Shown here: piece after piece, positions 43,717 through 52,135 of the stretch | Numbering within the stretch: position 1 is the first letter of the stretch | How the letters are laid out: every line of letters starts with the position of its first letter | DNA from: Teredinibacter haidensis | Lineage (GTDB): Bacteria > Pseudomonadota > Gammaproteobacteria > Pseudomonadales > Cellvibrionaceae | Assembly (NCBI RefSeq): GCF_014211975.1 | Contig: NZ_CP060084.1 | Span: 2,987,001-3,051,000 of the forward strand | Direction of reading: 5' to 3' | Length of the DNA: 64,000 bases | The notes under the pieces: model-generated | What the model was told of the DNA's origin: nothing | What the model saw: only the letters and a program-made list of their open reading frames with translations | Databases searched by the model: none | Program-made: the position numbers and the translations under genes

Positions 43717-45576
43717 ATGACTCTACTTCCTTCCTTCTCGGTACATAGGTACCTCATTGGCTTGCTATTGCTCCCGGCGGTACTCGCATTTACGGCACAC
43801 GCACAACCTTCTGGCGGGCCTTATGGGCCAATTAATCAGAATTACGAAATCCCGAAGGCGAACAACATCTATTTTGTTGCACCTAATGGCAGCGCGAGTG
43901 CGGCGGGAACGGCTTTGAATGCCCCCACCACTCTTGAGTCGGCCATCGCGCGAGTTGTGTCGGGAGATGCAATTATCCTGCGCGGAGGGGTTTATCGCAC
44001 CGGTAGCATGGTACTGAACCAGGGAATTGCCCTGCAGCCCTATGCTGATGAAAAGCCAATTCTAAAAGGCACGGAAATCGCTACCGACTGGGAAGCCGTG
44101 GGCGACAACGTATGGCGCACTTCCTGGGCCCAGCTGTTTCCATCAAAGCCCATGGCCTGGTGGCGACAAGCGCGCAACATAGATCGCACGCCACTGCACC
44201 GTTTCAACAATGATATGGTGTTTATCGACGGTAAATACCTGCAATCCGCAGGAAGCGTTGATGAGCTGAGCGCAAACACTTACTACATCAATTATCAGCA
44301 ACAGGCCGTTTATATCGGTGCTGATCCCGCAGGCCACACGGTGGAAATCACCACCCACGACACCGCTCTGACGCGTACGACCTCCGAGATACACGGCAAA
44401 ACCGCCGATAAAATAGGCCCCAAAATCCGCGGTATCATGTTCACCCAGTACGCCTGGACCGCGTTGGCTATAGAAGGCAAGCGGCATTTCACACACCTGG
44501 AAGAACCTGTTGATGAGCCCATTGGCATAGCGGACCCGTCTACCTATGGTAAAGAGGTGATCGGCACACTTCTCGACAATGTAACGATCTCTTTTGTTGG
44601 TCGTGTCGCCGGTTATTTCCGTGGCGATGGTCTGGTGATTCGCAATTCATTAATCAGCGATACCGGCACCGAGGGTATTTACGTTATCGGTTCTTCAGAT
44701 GTGCTCTTGGAGCGCAACATTATTCGTCGGAACGATATTGAGAGAATTACCGGCTACTATGTTTCCGCCGTGAAAATTATCAACCAAACCCACAATGTGT
44801 TGATACGGGATAACCTGATATTGGATCACCCCTCGTCCAAAGGCGTGTGGTACGACGTGGGCAACCGCAATGGCGTGTTTATCAATAACTATGTTGAAGG
44901 CACAGACACCGGCTTCTTTTTTGAAATCTCGCGCGGAGTAACAGTGGCCGGTAACGTGTTCGTTAACAACCGGCAAGGCTCATGGATTTTAAACTCTGCC
45001 GATGCGCATATTTACAACAACACCTACGTGAATAGCATGGCAGATTTTAAACGCGATAAACGTAGCGCGCAGGGCGACCACTTCGACTGGCACCCGGCGA
45101 CTGGCCCCGGCGTGGAAGAGCGCGAAGGACATATCTTTATGAACAACCTGCTGGTAGCGACAGATGCCGGTTTTGGGCCTTTACTGCGTGTAGAACAACC
45201 GCAGGATCTCTGCGAAAAGCTGAACAAGCCTGCGCTGAGCACGCTTAACGGCAATACCTATATACGCCCAAGCACCCCCTACAAGGCCGCTGAAAAACCA
45301 CTACTAAGCTGGGCAGACCCCAACGCTGAAGGCTGCGTAACAAACGTTACATCGCTGACGGCATTCCAGGCGAAGGTCCCTGCGTTCGAACTACAGGGGC
45401 AACAACTGGACGGCGATACCCACAGCACCTTCGTCGCGCCGGATATTCGCCGCTTTAAACTGTTACAAAACATTCCGACATCCAAGCAGGTAAGTATGCC
45501 AGCGGAAGTACGCAAACACCTTGGCTGGAGCAAAAAAGAAGCGGCCACTACGGTAGGAGCGTATCCAGCCAAATAG
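43717..45576 (+). CDS. Exported right-handed parallel beta-helix protein
   Basis: The 619-residue protein has a signal peptide (LIGLLLLPAVLAFTAHA). It opens with the typical start of parallel beta-helix polysaccharide-active enzymes (IYFVAPNGSASAAGTALNAP, then DAIILRGGVYRTG). A long run of short strands follows (VLLERNIIRRNDI, VLIRDNLILDHPS, GVTVAGNVFVNN), the coil motif of pectate-lyase-like folds (Beta_helix, NosD type). About 130 residues after the helix include an irregular C-terminal domain with two Cys. It could be a polysaccharide lyase or glycoside hydrolase on a plant or algal polymer. No family-specific catalytic set is visible, so the substrate is open. A ribosome site (CAGGAA) precedes the ATG. 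Confidence 0.8.
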   Translation: MTLLPSFSVHRYLIGLLLLPAVLAFTAHAQPSGGPYGPINQNYEIPKANNIYFVAPNGSASAAGTALNAPTTLESAIARVVSGDAIILRGGVYRTGSMVLNQGIALQPYADEKPILKGTEIATDWEAVGDNVWRTSWAQLFPSKPMAWWRQARNIDRTPLHRFNNDMVFIDGKYLQSAGSVDELSANTYYINYQQQAVYIGADPAGHTVEITTHDTALTRTTSEIHGKTADKIGPKIRGIMFTQYAWTALAIEGKRHFTHLEEPVDEPIGIADPSTYGKEVIGTLLDNVTISFVGRVAGYFRGDGLVIRNSLISDTGTEGIYVIGSSDVLLERNIIRRNDIERITGYYVSAVKIINQTHNVLIRDNLILDHPSSKGVWYDVGNRNGVFINNYVEGTDTGFFFEISRGVTVAGNVFVNNRQGSWILNSADAHIYNNTYVNSMADFKRDKRSAQGDHFDWHPATGPGVEEREGHIFMNNLLVATDAGFGPLLRVEQPQDLCEKLNKPALSTLNGNTYIRPSTPYKAAEKPLLSWADPNAEGCVTNVTSLTAFQAKVPAFELQGQQLDGDTHSTFVAPDIRRFKLLQNIPTSKQVSMPAEVRKHLGWSKKEAATTVGAYPAK

Positions 45577-45628
45577 CCGTATTAAGGAAGCACTCAGAAA
45601 GAAACAAGACGGTGCTGGGATGCGCCGC

Positions 45629-45660
45629 ATTAACCCGGTAATCAATATTGCCGGGTTAAT
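45629..45660 (+). terminator. Hairpin after the beta-helix gene
   Basis: A perfect 10-bp inverted repeat (attaacccgg/ccgggttaat, 12-base loop) starts 52 bases past the stop. The downstream sequence (attgcaacg) lacks a U tract. The gltD-like fragment begins immediately after it. Confidence 0.5.
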
Positions 45661-45870
45661 ATTGCAACGCAATCGGTACCGATATCAGCCCCCCATCACC
45701 CCGTATTTATCGTTGACGTTAACACAGTGACCATCGTCAAGATTGCTGTCCAGCAAACTCTTGTTTTTTTTGCTGACGACATAGCACGCAAAACACACAT
45801 CATTTAAGCCACAACCCGACACCTTCCAAGCGATATAAAGATCTGGCGCTTTAGGGCCAATTGTTTTGCG
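45661..45870 (-). pseudogene. gltD fragment A (decayed)
   Basis: The segment aligns over about 165 bases with gltD at about 51195-51355. Shared strings include tcggtaccg-tatca and agattgctgtccagcaa, and the residues KSLLDSNLDDG match GltD KSLLDSNLEDG. It covers roughly GltD residues 250-310, between the two nucleotide-binding regions. At its minus-strand 3-prime-to-5-prime edge it carries extra bases not in gltD (ccttccaagcgatataaag) that recur in fragment B. It is on the same strand as gltD. A 69-codon open frame remains, but it lacks a start signal and is surely not functional. Confidence 0.85.
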
Positions 45871-45997
45871 GAACGAAAGCACGAATAACAGCAAGCAAAA
45901 ACAACTGCCGCTCGCCTCACGGTATAGAACGCGCGCCGAGGTGACCCTAAGCGCACGGTATAAGGCGGGTATTTTGTTGCGCCGAAAACCGTCGCTG

Positions 45998-46651
45998 TTA
46001 TAACTCGGTGGTAGAAGATTTCGTCCAGTCTATATTGTTCCGAAAAGTTAAAAGTGCGTAACCTGTACCACGACCATTTCCTGTACCGGTTACACCATGC
46101 TTCCAGTAGCCGCCTAGCACACCCTTATCAATGTCTATCGATTCAACCCTAAAGCTAAAGGTCGCTTGCATCTGCCCAATCACCATCCAGCTACAATGAT
46201 AGGCATCCAACTCTAAGGTAACTTCGTTAATAGAATTGACACTAAAACGGCTTACCGCGCTACCGCAACTTACCTTAGTGCCAATAAAGCTTAACGGCAT
46301 GGTGGTTTCGAACTCGATGCTGGCCGATTCAGTAGCGGCCACATTTGAGAATGTTAGGCTTTTAGCACAACCACTTCCCGGAATAAGCCCACCCATTACA
46401 AGGTAACATACTTTCTCTTTGCTACAGATTTTGCTATCTGGGCTGGCAACACAAATGGGAGTGTCTAGGCCCTCGTTGGCCTTAATAAACGCCTCTAAAT
46501 TCATAAACATTTGCTCTTGAGAATAGTCTCGCTGAGCAGGCACACACACCCCCTCTGAACAAATAGAAAGCACCTCTATAGATTGCTCCTTCCTGTTACC
46601 GGCACAGCCTACCAAAACCATTAAGCTTATTACCGCTAATATAAATTTCAT
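45998..46651 (-). CDS. Lipoprotein of unknown function
   Basis: The 217-residue protein has a lipoprotein signal with lipobox VGC (MVLVGCAGN, Cys16). The mature part is beta-rich with about ten Cys (EGVCVPAQ, TPICVAS, KICSKEKVCYLVMGG, SGCAKS, KVSCGSA, YHCSWM), so several disulphides are likely. No family is recognised. It lies between gltD fragments A and B, next to the decayed cellulase, so it belongs to the disturbed segment. Its promoter region holds a perfect hairpin at 46826-46847. Confidence 0.65.
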   Translation of the reverse strand: MKFILAVISLMVLVGCAGNRKEQSIEVLSICSEGVCVPAQRDYSQEQMFMNLEAFIKANEGLDTPICVASPDSKICSKEKVCYLVMGGLIPGSGCAKSLTFSNVAATESASIEFETTMPLSFIGTKVSCGSAVSRFSVNSINEVTLELDAYHCSWMVIGQMQATFSFRVESIDIDKGVLGGYWKHGVTGTGNGRGTGYALLTFRNNIDWTKSSTTEL

Positions 46652-47300
46652 TTTTGTCTTCTCCTAGAAAACCACTTAATTTTAAACCTGGCGAATACTA
46701 GCACGCTTTGAAGAGAAGCTTATGACAACAGGCCAACCCTATTGGCCTTAAATGACCGACACAATTTAATTGAGACTTTCGATAACTGCTAGCACTTTAG
46801 TTGCAGCCAAAGGACAACCAACAAACACGGTTAATATGTTAACCGTGATGCTTTAGACGACCTTAATCGATAACCACACAACCATCATTTTAATTGTTAC
46901 ACACTTAACAAATGCTTCTATTGAAAACAAAAAAATAACGGCTGACTCCAACCCTATTGTTGTACAGCACCAACAACCCAGGCAAGTTCTTTAACAGTCT
47001 GTTATTAGAGTGACATCAACCAACACGGAGACGTAAAGAAACTGGATTTCATTTTATGGATTATCGAAATAAAACTGCTTAGCCATTATTGCGTTGACTT
47101 TCGGATGAAAACTTGCAAATAAAAAACCCAAAAAAATATTTAAATACGCCAAAAAAGACCTGCCTTAGCTTATTTACAAGGAACACGTTTTTTTCGAGAT
47201 CGACTTTGCCAACAGCAAAAAGAAGACCTTTTAATCGCCTCGACCAATGCTGTAGCTGGCATCCACTGAGGCACTTCAATCAGGGACGTTTACATTACCT
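46652..47300. other. Intergenic region, 0.65 kb, AT-rich
   Basis: I see no gene. A perfect 9-bp inverted repeat (cacggttaa/ttaaccgtg, 4-base loop) sits at 46826-46847. The right end merges into the truncated GH5 pseudogene. Missing GH5 N-terminal coding sequence cannot be found here in any frame. Confidence 0.5.
46826..46847. other. Perfect 9-bp inverted repeat
   Basis: The arms cacggttaa/ttaaccgtg enclose tatg. It lies about 175 bases upstream of the lipoprotein start. It could be an operator, or a terminator for transcription entering from the right, though no U tract follows. Confidence 0.4.
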
Positions 47301-48112
47301 GAGTACGGAAAAAGGAAAGACAGCAATATCAACGAACCTAACGAGGCCTCCTGGAGCGATAACGTTAAACGCTACGCTGAGCCCGTGATACCGGCTATTC
47401 GAAATATAGACCCCGACGGGCTGGTTATTGTCGGCACACCGACTTGGAGCCAGGATGTCGATACCGCAGCAGCAGATCCGCTGACCTACGCCATTCACTT
47501 CTACGTCTGCACCCACGGACAGTCTCTGCGCGACAAAGTGAGTGTCGCTTTATCTCAGGGCGCGGCGATATTCTCAACAGAGTTTGGTTTGTCATCGGGT
47601 GATGACGGCGCCTGCGAAGACGAAACCACAACCTGGCTAAACTTCTTTGACAATAACAATATCAGTTGGGCGAACAAGCGGTGAAGATCCAAGTGAAGGT
47701 GGCGTCGTTCGTACGGCTTGCCCTACCTGCACGACGCCGTCATCAAGCTCGTCTAGCAGCTCCAGCTCTTCTAGTAGCTCGGACCGCCAAGCCTGTACCA
47801 ATATGTGTCATATGGTACCAAGAGTATGCTCGACCACTGTGTGAATTTACAAACACTGGATGGGGATGGGAAAACATCGAAACCTGTATTGGCATAACGG
47901 CCTGTGGAAGTCAGGATGGTGATGGTGGTGTTGTGAATGTATGCACCAGTAATACCTCAGACGAATGGTGCAACGGGTATGGCTGGCACGTCGCTATCTG
48001 CGAAAGTGTCAACGCTGACCGGGGCAACGAAAATGGACAAACCTGTATCTCGCGTTCAATATGTAGCGATGTTATCGTTAACTATACCAGGGTATTTATA
48101 ATCTATTACTAA
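47301..48112 (+). pseudogene. Decayed GH5 endoglucanase with polyserine linker and two CBM10 modules
   Basis: The remnant starts inside a GH5 domain of the GH5_2 cellulase type: DSNINEPNEASW carries the NEP of the proton donor, followed by VIVGTPTWSQDVD, AIHFYVCTHGQSLRDK and IFSTEFGLSSGDD with the nucleophile Glu. About the first half of the GH5 domain and the signal peptide are missing. The frame stops near 47684, where the sequence should read ANWAxND. A 14-Ser linker (47740-47781) is in a second frame. The two CBM10 modules (WYQEYARPLCEF...TACGSQ, then WCNGYGWHVAICES...SRSICSD) are in a third. At least two frameshifts plus a 5-prime truncation make it non-functional. Confidence 0.88.
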
Positions 48113-48906
48113 CCCAGCCACCTGACGGGGTTGCTTTATATCTAGCACTGGCCCATAAACTCGACGAATAAAAAAGGCACATTAAACTAGCAGCAGCGAT
48201 ATCACCAACAATAAGGTCTCGCTTTTATCTTTGACGCTAACAAACTGAATTTAAGTTTGCTCTTGATATTTTTCCTAAAGACATCCAAAAACACACACCA
48301 ATTAACTCACTGCCCGATACCTTCCGAGAAATTTAAAGACCTAGCGCTTTATTACCAAGGCTATTTCTCGTAATTTCGAAAATAGACGCCGGAAAGCGTG
48401 GAACGGTTGAGCGTAATGGGAGGTAAAATTTATGGTGCGATTAAATACGCGTAGTTGCGATAGGGTGTACTTGTGCAGGTAGATTGGTTAGTTGCTCTCT
48501 AACGACTTACCTTTAGCGAAGCACGGGAATATAAAAGGAGGATGCTAGTGTTTTGCAGCGAATAGCTGTTCTACGAATGTTAGCCGTCAACTACTGAAAA
48601 TAATAATGTGCTTTAGGCATTCGCATGGGTTCATGCTTATTTGCTTTGGCTGTCTCAACCAAGCTGTCGATATTAGTGCTCGCTTTTGCACCCGCGTTAC
48701 TCTTTGCCAACATCCAGCTTTTCGACCAGTGGTGAAGCCTACATCAGCCCAAGCCCTCGAACATTTGTGCCAATGCGCGCCACGCACAAGCAAACGACAC
48801 GCAGGTTAAAGCTCCACTTATCAGGCCCTGTGCTAAGCTAAACAAGACTATTGTTTTAACACCCCACAAAACGTCGCAATTCGAATCTTAATCTAGGTAA
48901 TCAACC
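48113..48906. other. Intergenic region, 0.8 kb
   Basis: Besides gltD fragment B there is nothing I can support. Overlapping open frames on both strands at 48587-48809 mirror each other and have no ribosome sites. Confidence 0.45.
48191..48350 (-). pseudogene. gltD fragment B (more decayed)
   Basis: The segment aligns with gltD at about 51215-51355 (cgcttttatctttg-c-ctaa-aaactga, then tatttttcctaaagacatcc against gltD tatttttgctaaggaaatcc). It has in-frame stops and small deletions. The edge sequence ccttccgagaaatttaaaga followed by gcgcttta closely matches the non-gltD edge of fragment A. It is in the same orientation as fragment A and gltD. Fragments A and B thus form imperfect direct repeats 2.5 kb apart. 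Confidence 0.8.
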
Positions 48907-50223
48907 ATGTTCTTGAGGGAATCCAGCGTTACATATTGGCTAAAGCGTACACTGGAAGGCGATATCGAGCTAAACGAGGCTCCTCGATGGCTACAACCGT
49001 TTTTAATTGCACGGGATAGTGATCATTCGTTACTTAATATTCTGGAAAGCACCGTTTCTACCACTCGCACGATTTCCCGTTTCGGGCAAGACGGTCTCCA
49101 ATTTAATAGAAAACTGGACAATATGGCTCGTGATTCCATGCAATTGGCCAGTGCCGTTGAAGAAATGTCGCTCACGGCCCAGCAGATCGAAACCTTAGGC
49201 CTCCAAGTATTGGAGCGAGCCCAGCATTCCCTAGAGGAAACCAGCCGCGGCCGTGATTCGCTAGCGGGACTATTAGGAAAAATAGATGCGATCGAAACAT
49301 CGATAAAAAAAATGGGCGGTCACGCACAGGATTTCGTTGAAAAAACCAACGCCATTATCAAACTAACAAGCGCCGTTAACGAAATTGCCGACCAAACCAA
49401 CTTACTTGCATTAAACGCCGCCATCGAAGCTGCCAGGGCAGGAGAACACGGACGCGGATTCTCGGTTGTGGCCGATGAGGTCCGGGGGCTTGCTCAACGC
49501 AGTGCCGAAGCTACCAAAGAAATAGAATCTATTGTTTCTGGCGTTATTAATGGCGCTCGAGATATCGATCAAATTATACATGTAACCATGGACGTACTTG
49601 AGGATTCGCACACAGAGCGACGCCAATTAATTAGCACCGTTTCGGATAGTGAAAAAGCCGCGACTGAAAACGTAGATGCTACCAACCAAATTTCATCGGC
49701 CGCCACAGAGCAATCTTCCGTCGCCCAGGAAATGGCCCGCGATGCCCAAAGAATTTCTGATAATATCGATAATTCTTCCCATATTTTCAAAGAGCTATTC
49801 AAAGGGGTTGAACAAGTTAGAAATTTTCAGCACGAAGCGCTGACATTTTTTCAGGCGAAAAAACTTGACGCCCTCCTCCGGTTATCAATGAGTGATCATA
49901 TTGTATGGGTGGATAAAGTTATTCGTTTTGCTTTGTTTAAGCAAAACACACTGCATAAAAATGAGCTAAAAGATCACACACAATGTAGGCTGGGTATATT
50001 TCTGGCATCAGACCAAGGAAAGGATCTACGAAATCACCCTCGTTTTCTTGAATTAGTCAATGATATTCACCCCAAAGTACACAGCACAGGGATCAAACTA
50101 TTTCACGGGGTGAATCACAATGAAACCCCTCAAAAAATACAACAACAGGTTGATCTCCTTATCGGCTATTCCGACAGTGTATTGGAGATACTACAGGAAC
50201 TCGTTCCCACTAAGCTCCATTGA
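48907..50223 (+). CDS. Soluble chemoreceptor with C-terminal CZB zinc-binding domain
   Basis: The 438-residue protein has no membrane helix. A short N-terminal region (about residues 1-60) precedes the MCP signalling coiled coil with the CheA/CheW tip (EIADQTNLLALNAAIEAARA). The C-terminus (about 315-435) is a CZB domain. Its zinc ligands are probably the His in MSDHIVWVD, the Cys in HTQCRLGIFL, and two His in NHPRFLELVNDIHPKVH. CZB domains in soluble receptors sense zinc or hypochlorite and may act on chemotaxis or diguanylate cyclases. The gene appears monocistronic. Confidence 0.93.
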   Translation: MFLRESSVTYWLKRTLEGDIELNEAPRWLQPFLIARDSDHSLLNILESTVSTTRTISRFGQDGLQFNRKLDNMARDSMQLASAVEEMSLTAQQIETLGLQVLERAQHSLEETSRGRDSLAGLLGKIDAIETSIKKMGGHAQDFVEKTNAIIKLTSAVNEIADQTNLLALNAAIEAARAGEHGRGFSVVADEVRGLAQRSAEATKEIESIVSGVINGARDIDQIIHVTMDVLEDSHTERRQLISTVSDSEKAATENVDATNQISSAATEQSSVAQEMARDAQRISDNIDNSSHIFKELFKGVEQVRNFQHEALTFFQAKKLDALLRLSMSDHIVWVDKVIRFALFKQNTLHKNELKDHTQCRLGIFLASDQGKDLRNHPRFLELVNDIHPKVHSTGIKLFHGVNHNETPQKIQQQVDLLIGYSDSVLEILQELVPTKLH

Positions 50224-50633
50224 GTCCAACACTATATTGGTACAGCGCTTACAATCCAGATAGCGTCTTCAGCCGCCTGCTATTAACTTGAGAATAAATT
50301 AGATTCGCCATCCATTTTATTCTCCTCTATAGACATACTGTAGCCGCACGCCAACACCACCTAATATTCTTGTGCTATCCATAATGAGTAGGCGCCTTGT
50401 AACGTTATATTGACGAATACCGAGGCGTTTAAAAATGGAATATTATTCAAAGAATTTTTGTCGGGTATTTCGCAGCTTTAGGGTTAAGGTTTGTTCTAAC
50501 AGAAAATAACTAAAGGCCTGGACTATCAAGTGATAGTGCAACAAAACTGATTTTCCCGCTCGATCTTCGCGCAAAAAAAATCCCCCGCAAGCGCGTACCT
50601 GCGGGAGATTGGTTTTACTATTTGCTGAGCTGG
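50224..50633. other. Intergenic region, 0.4 kb, between convergent genes
   Basis: Contains the gltD terminator at its right end and a small palindrome near 50522 (actatca-ag-tgatagt). No gene is seen. Confidence 0.5.
50573..50610 (-). terminator. Rho-independent terminator of gltBD
   Basis: On the minus strand the stem TCCCGCA/TGCGGGGGA is followed by a run of eight T. It lies about 25-30 bases past the gltD stop and is the strongest terminator in the window. Confidence 0.85.
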
Positions 50634-52121
50634 CTAGGGCAGGTAGCTTTCGCCCATTAAAAATTTGTCCACTTCTCTTGCCGCGCGACGGCCTTCGTCA
50701 ATGGCCCAGACAATAAGGCTTTGCCCTCTGCGTGCGTCGCCACAGGCATATACGCCTTCAACACTGGTGGCGAATTTATCGTATTCGGCTTTGGCGTTGC
50801 TGCGCGGGTCCTGCTCTACATTCAGGTCTTGCAGAATTTTTTCTTCTGGCCCCAAGAAGCCCATGGCAAGAAATACCAGATCGGCTTCGTAAACTTTTTC
50901 GGTGCCGACCAGTTCGCTGGGAACCATTCGCCCTTCGTTATCCTGTACCCATTCGATCTGAACGGTGTGCACGGCTTTAACATTGCCTGCGCCATCGTCT
51001 TCGATTTTCTTGGTCATAACTTGATAGTGACGGGGGTCGTCGCCCTGTACGGCAATCGCTTCGGTTTGACCGTAGTCCACCAGCAGCGTTTTTGGCCATT
51101 CAGGCCAGGGGTTGTTCTCGGCGCGCTGCTCGAATGGGCGCGGCATAATTTCCAGCTGCGTCACGTGTTTGCAGCCGTGGCGCAAGGAGGTTGCGACACA
51201 GTCGGTACCGGTATCACCACCACCGATAATGACAACGCTTTTATCTTTGGCACTAATAAACTGACCATCTTCGAGATTGCTGTCCAGCAAGCTCTTAGTA
51301 TTTTTGCTAAGGAAATCCATCGCAAAATGCACACCAGTTAATTCTCGGCCCGCTACCGGCAGATCGCGCGGCTTGGTCGCACCAGTCGCGAGAACAACAG
51401 CATCGAAATCGTTATGCAGATCCTTGGCTGAAATATCTTTGCCAATTTCGGTATCGGTGACAAAGGTAATGCCTTCTTCAGCCAATAGATTTACACGGCG
51501 CTCTACATACTGTTTTTCCAGTTTCATATTGGGGATGCCGTACATCAGCAAACCACCAATGCGATCGGCACGCTCGTATACGGTAACCAGATGGCCCGCG
51601 CGATTCAGTTGCGCGGCAGCGGCTAAGCCCGCAGGGCCAGAACCAACCACCGCGACGGTTTTACCGGTGCGGCTAGCGGGGGGCTCGGCGGTAACCCAGC
51701 CCTCTGCAAACGCGCGCTCGATAATGGCGTATTCGTGATGTTTGATGGTGACCGCCGGTGCGTTGATACCCAGCACACAAGAACCCTCACAAGGTGCCGG
51801 ACACACGCGACCGGTAAACTCGGGAAAGTTGTTGGTTTTGTGCAAACGCTGCACGGCCTCTTTCCAGCGCCCCTGGTAGACAAGATCATTCCACTCGGGA
51901 ATTAAGTTGTTGACGGGGCAGCCCGCAACGCGCGGTGCATAAAGACTGTTACCGCTCTGGCAAAACGGAACACCGCAGTCCATGCAGCGGGAAGCCTGCT
52001 GACGCAGTTCTTCTTCGGGCATGTGCTCGTGGACTTCCTGCCAATCAACCAGACGCTGTTTTGGATCTCTGTCTGCAGGTAGAGCGCGGCCTACTTTTAA
52101 AAAACCTGTTGGATTACCCAT
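50634..52121 (-). CDS. gltD: Glutamate synthase (NADPH) small subunit
   Basis: The 495-residue flavoprotein passes electrons from NADPH to the large subunit. The N-terminal iron-sulphur region has CMDCGVPFCQ and CPAPCEGSC. The FAD-binding Rossmann motif is VVGSGPAGLAAAAQLN, and the NADPH-binding motif is VIIGGGDTGTDCVATS. The C-terminal end has CGDARRGQSLIVWA, the FAD-closing motif. It lies 14 bases after gltB with a GGGGAG ribosome site, the usual gltBD operon order. The two decayed fragments at 45.7 and 48.2 kb derive from a sequence related to residues about 250-310 of this gene. Confidence 0.97.
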   Translation of the reverse strand: MGNPTGFLKVGRALPADRDPKQRLVDWQEVHEHMPEEELRQQASRCMDCGVPFCQSGNSLYAPRVAGCPVNNLIPEWNDLVYQGRWKEAVQRLHKTNNFPEFTGRVCPAPCEGSCVLGINAPAVTIKHHEYAIIERAFAEGWVTAEPPASRTGKTVAVVGSGPAGLAAAAQLNRAGHLVTVYERADRIGGLLMYGIPNMKLEKQYVERRVNLLAEEGITFVTDTEIGKDISAKDLHNDFDAVVLATGATKPRDLPVAGRELTGVHFAMDFLSKNTKSLLDSNLEDGQFISAKDKSVVIIGGGDTGTDCVATSLRHGCKHVTQLEIMPRPFEQRAENNPWPEWPKTLLVDYGQTEAIAVQGDDPRHYQVMTKKIEDDGAGNVKAVHTVQIEWVQDNEGRMVPSELVGTEKVYEADLVFLAMGFLGPEEKILQDLNVEQDPRSNAKAEYDKFATSVEGVYACGDARRGQSLIVWAIDEGRRAAREVDKFLMGESYLP

Positions 52122-52135
52122 TATTTCGCTCCCCT

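Noticed and set aside
45685..45894. 69-codon minus-strand open frame in gltD fragment A
   Set aside because: Its similarity to GltD explains it as a decayed fragment; it covers no full domain and has no ribosome site.
48587..48809. Mirror-image open frames on both strands
   Set aside because: Both lack ribosome sites and recognisable features; likely chance.
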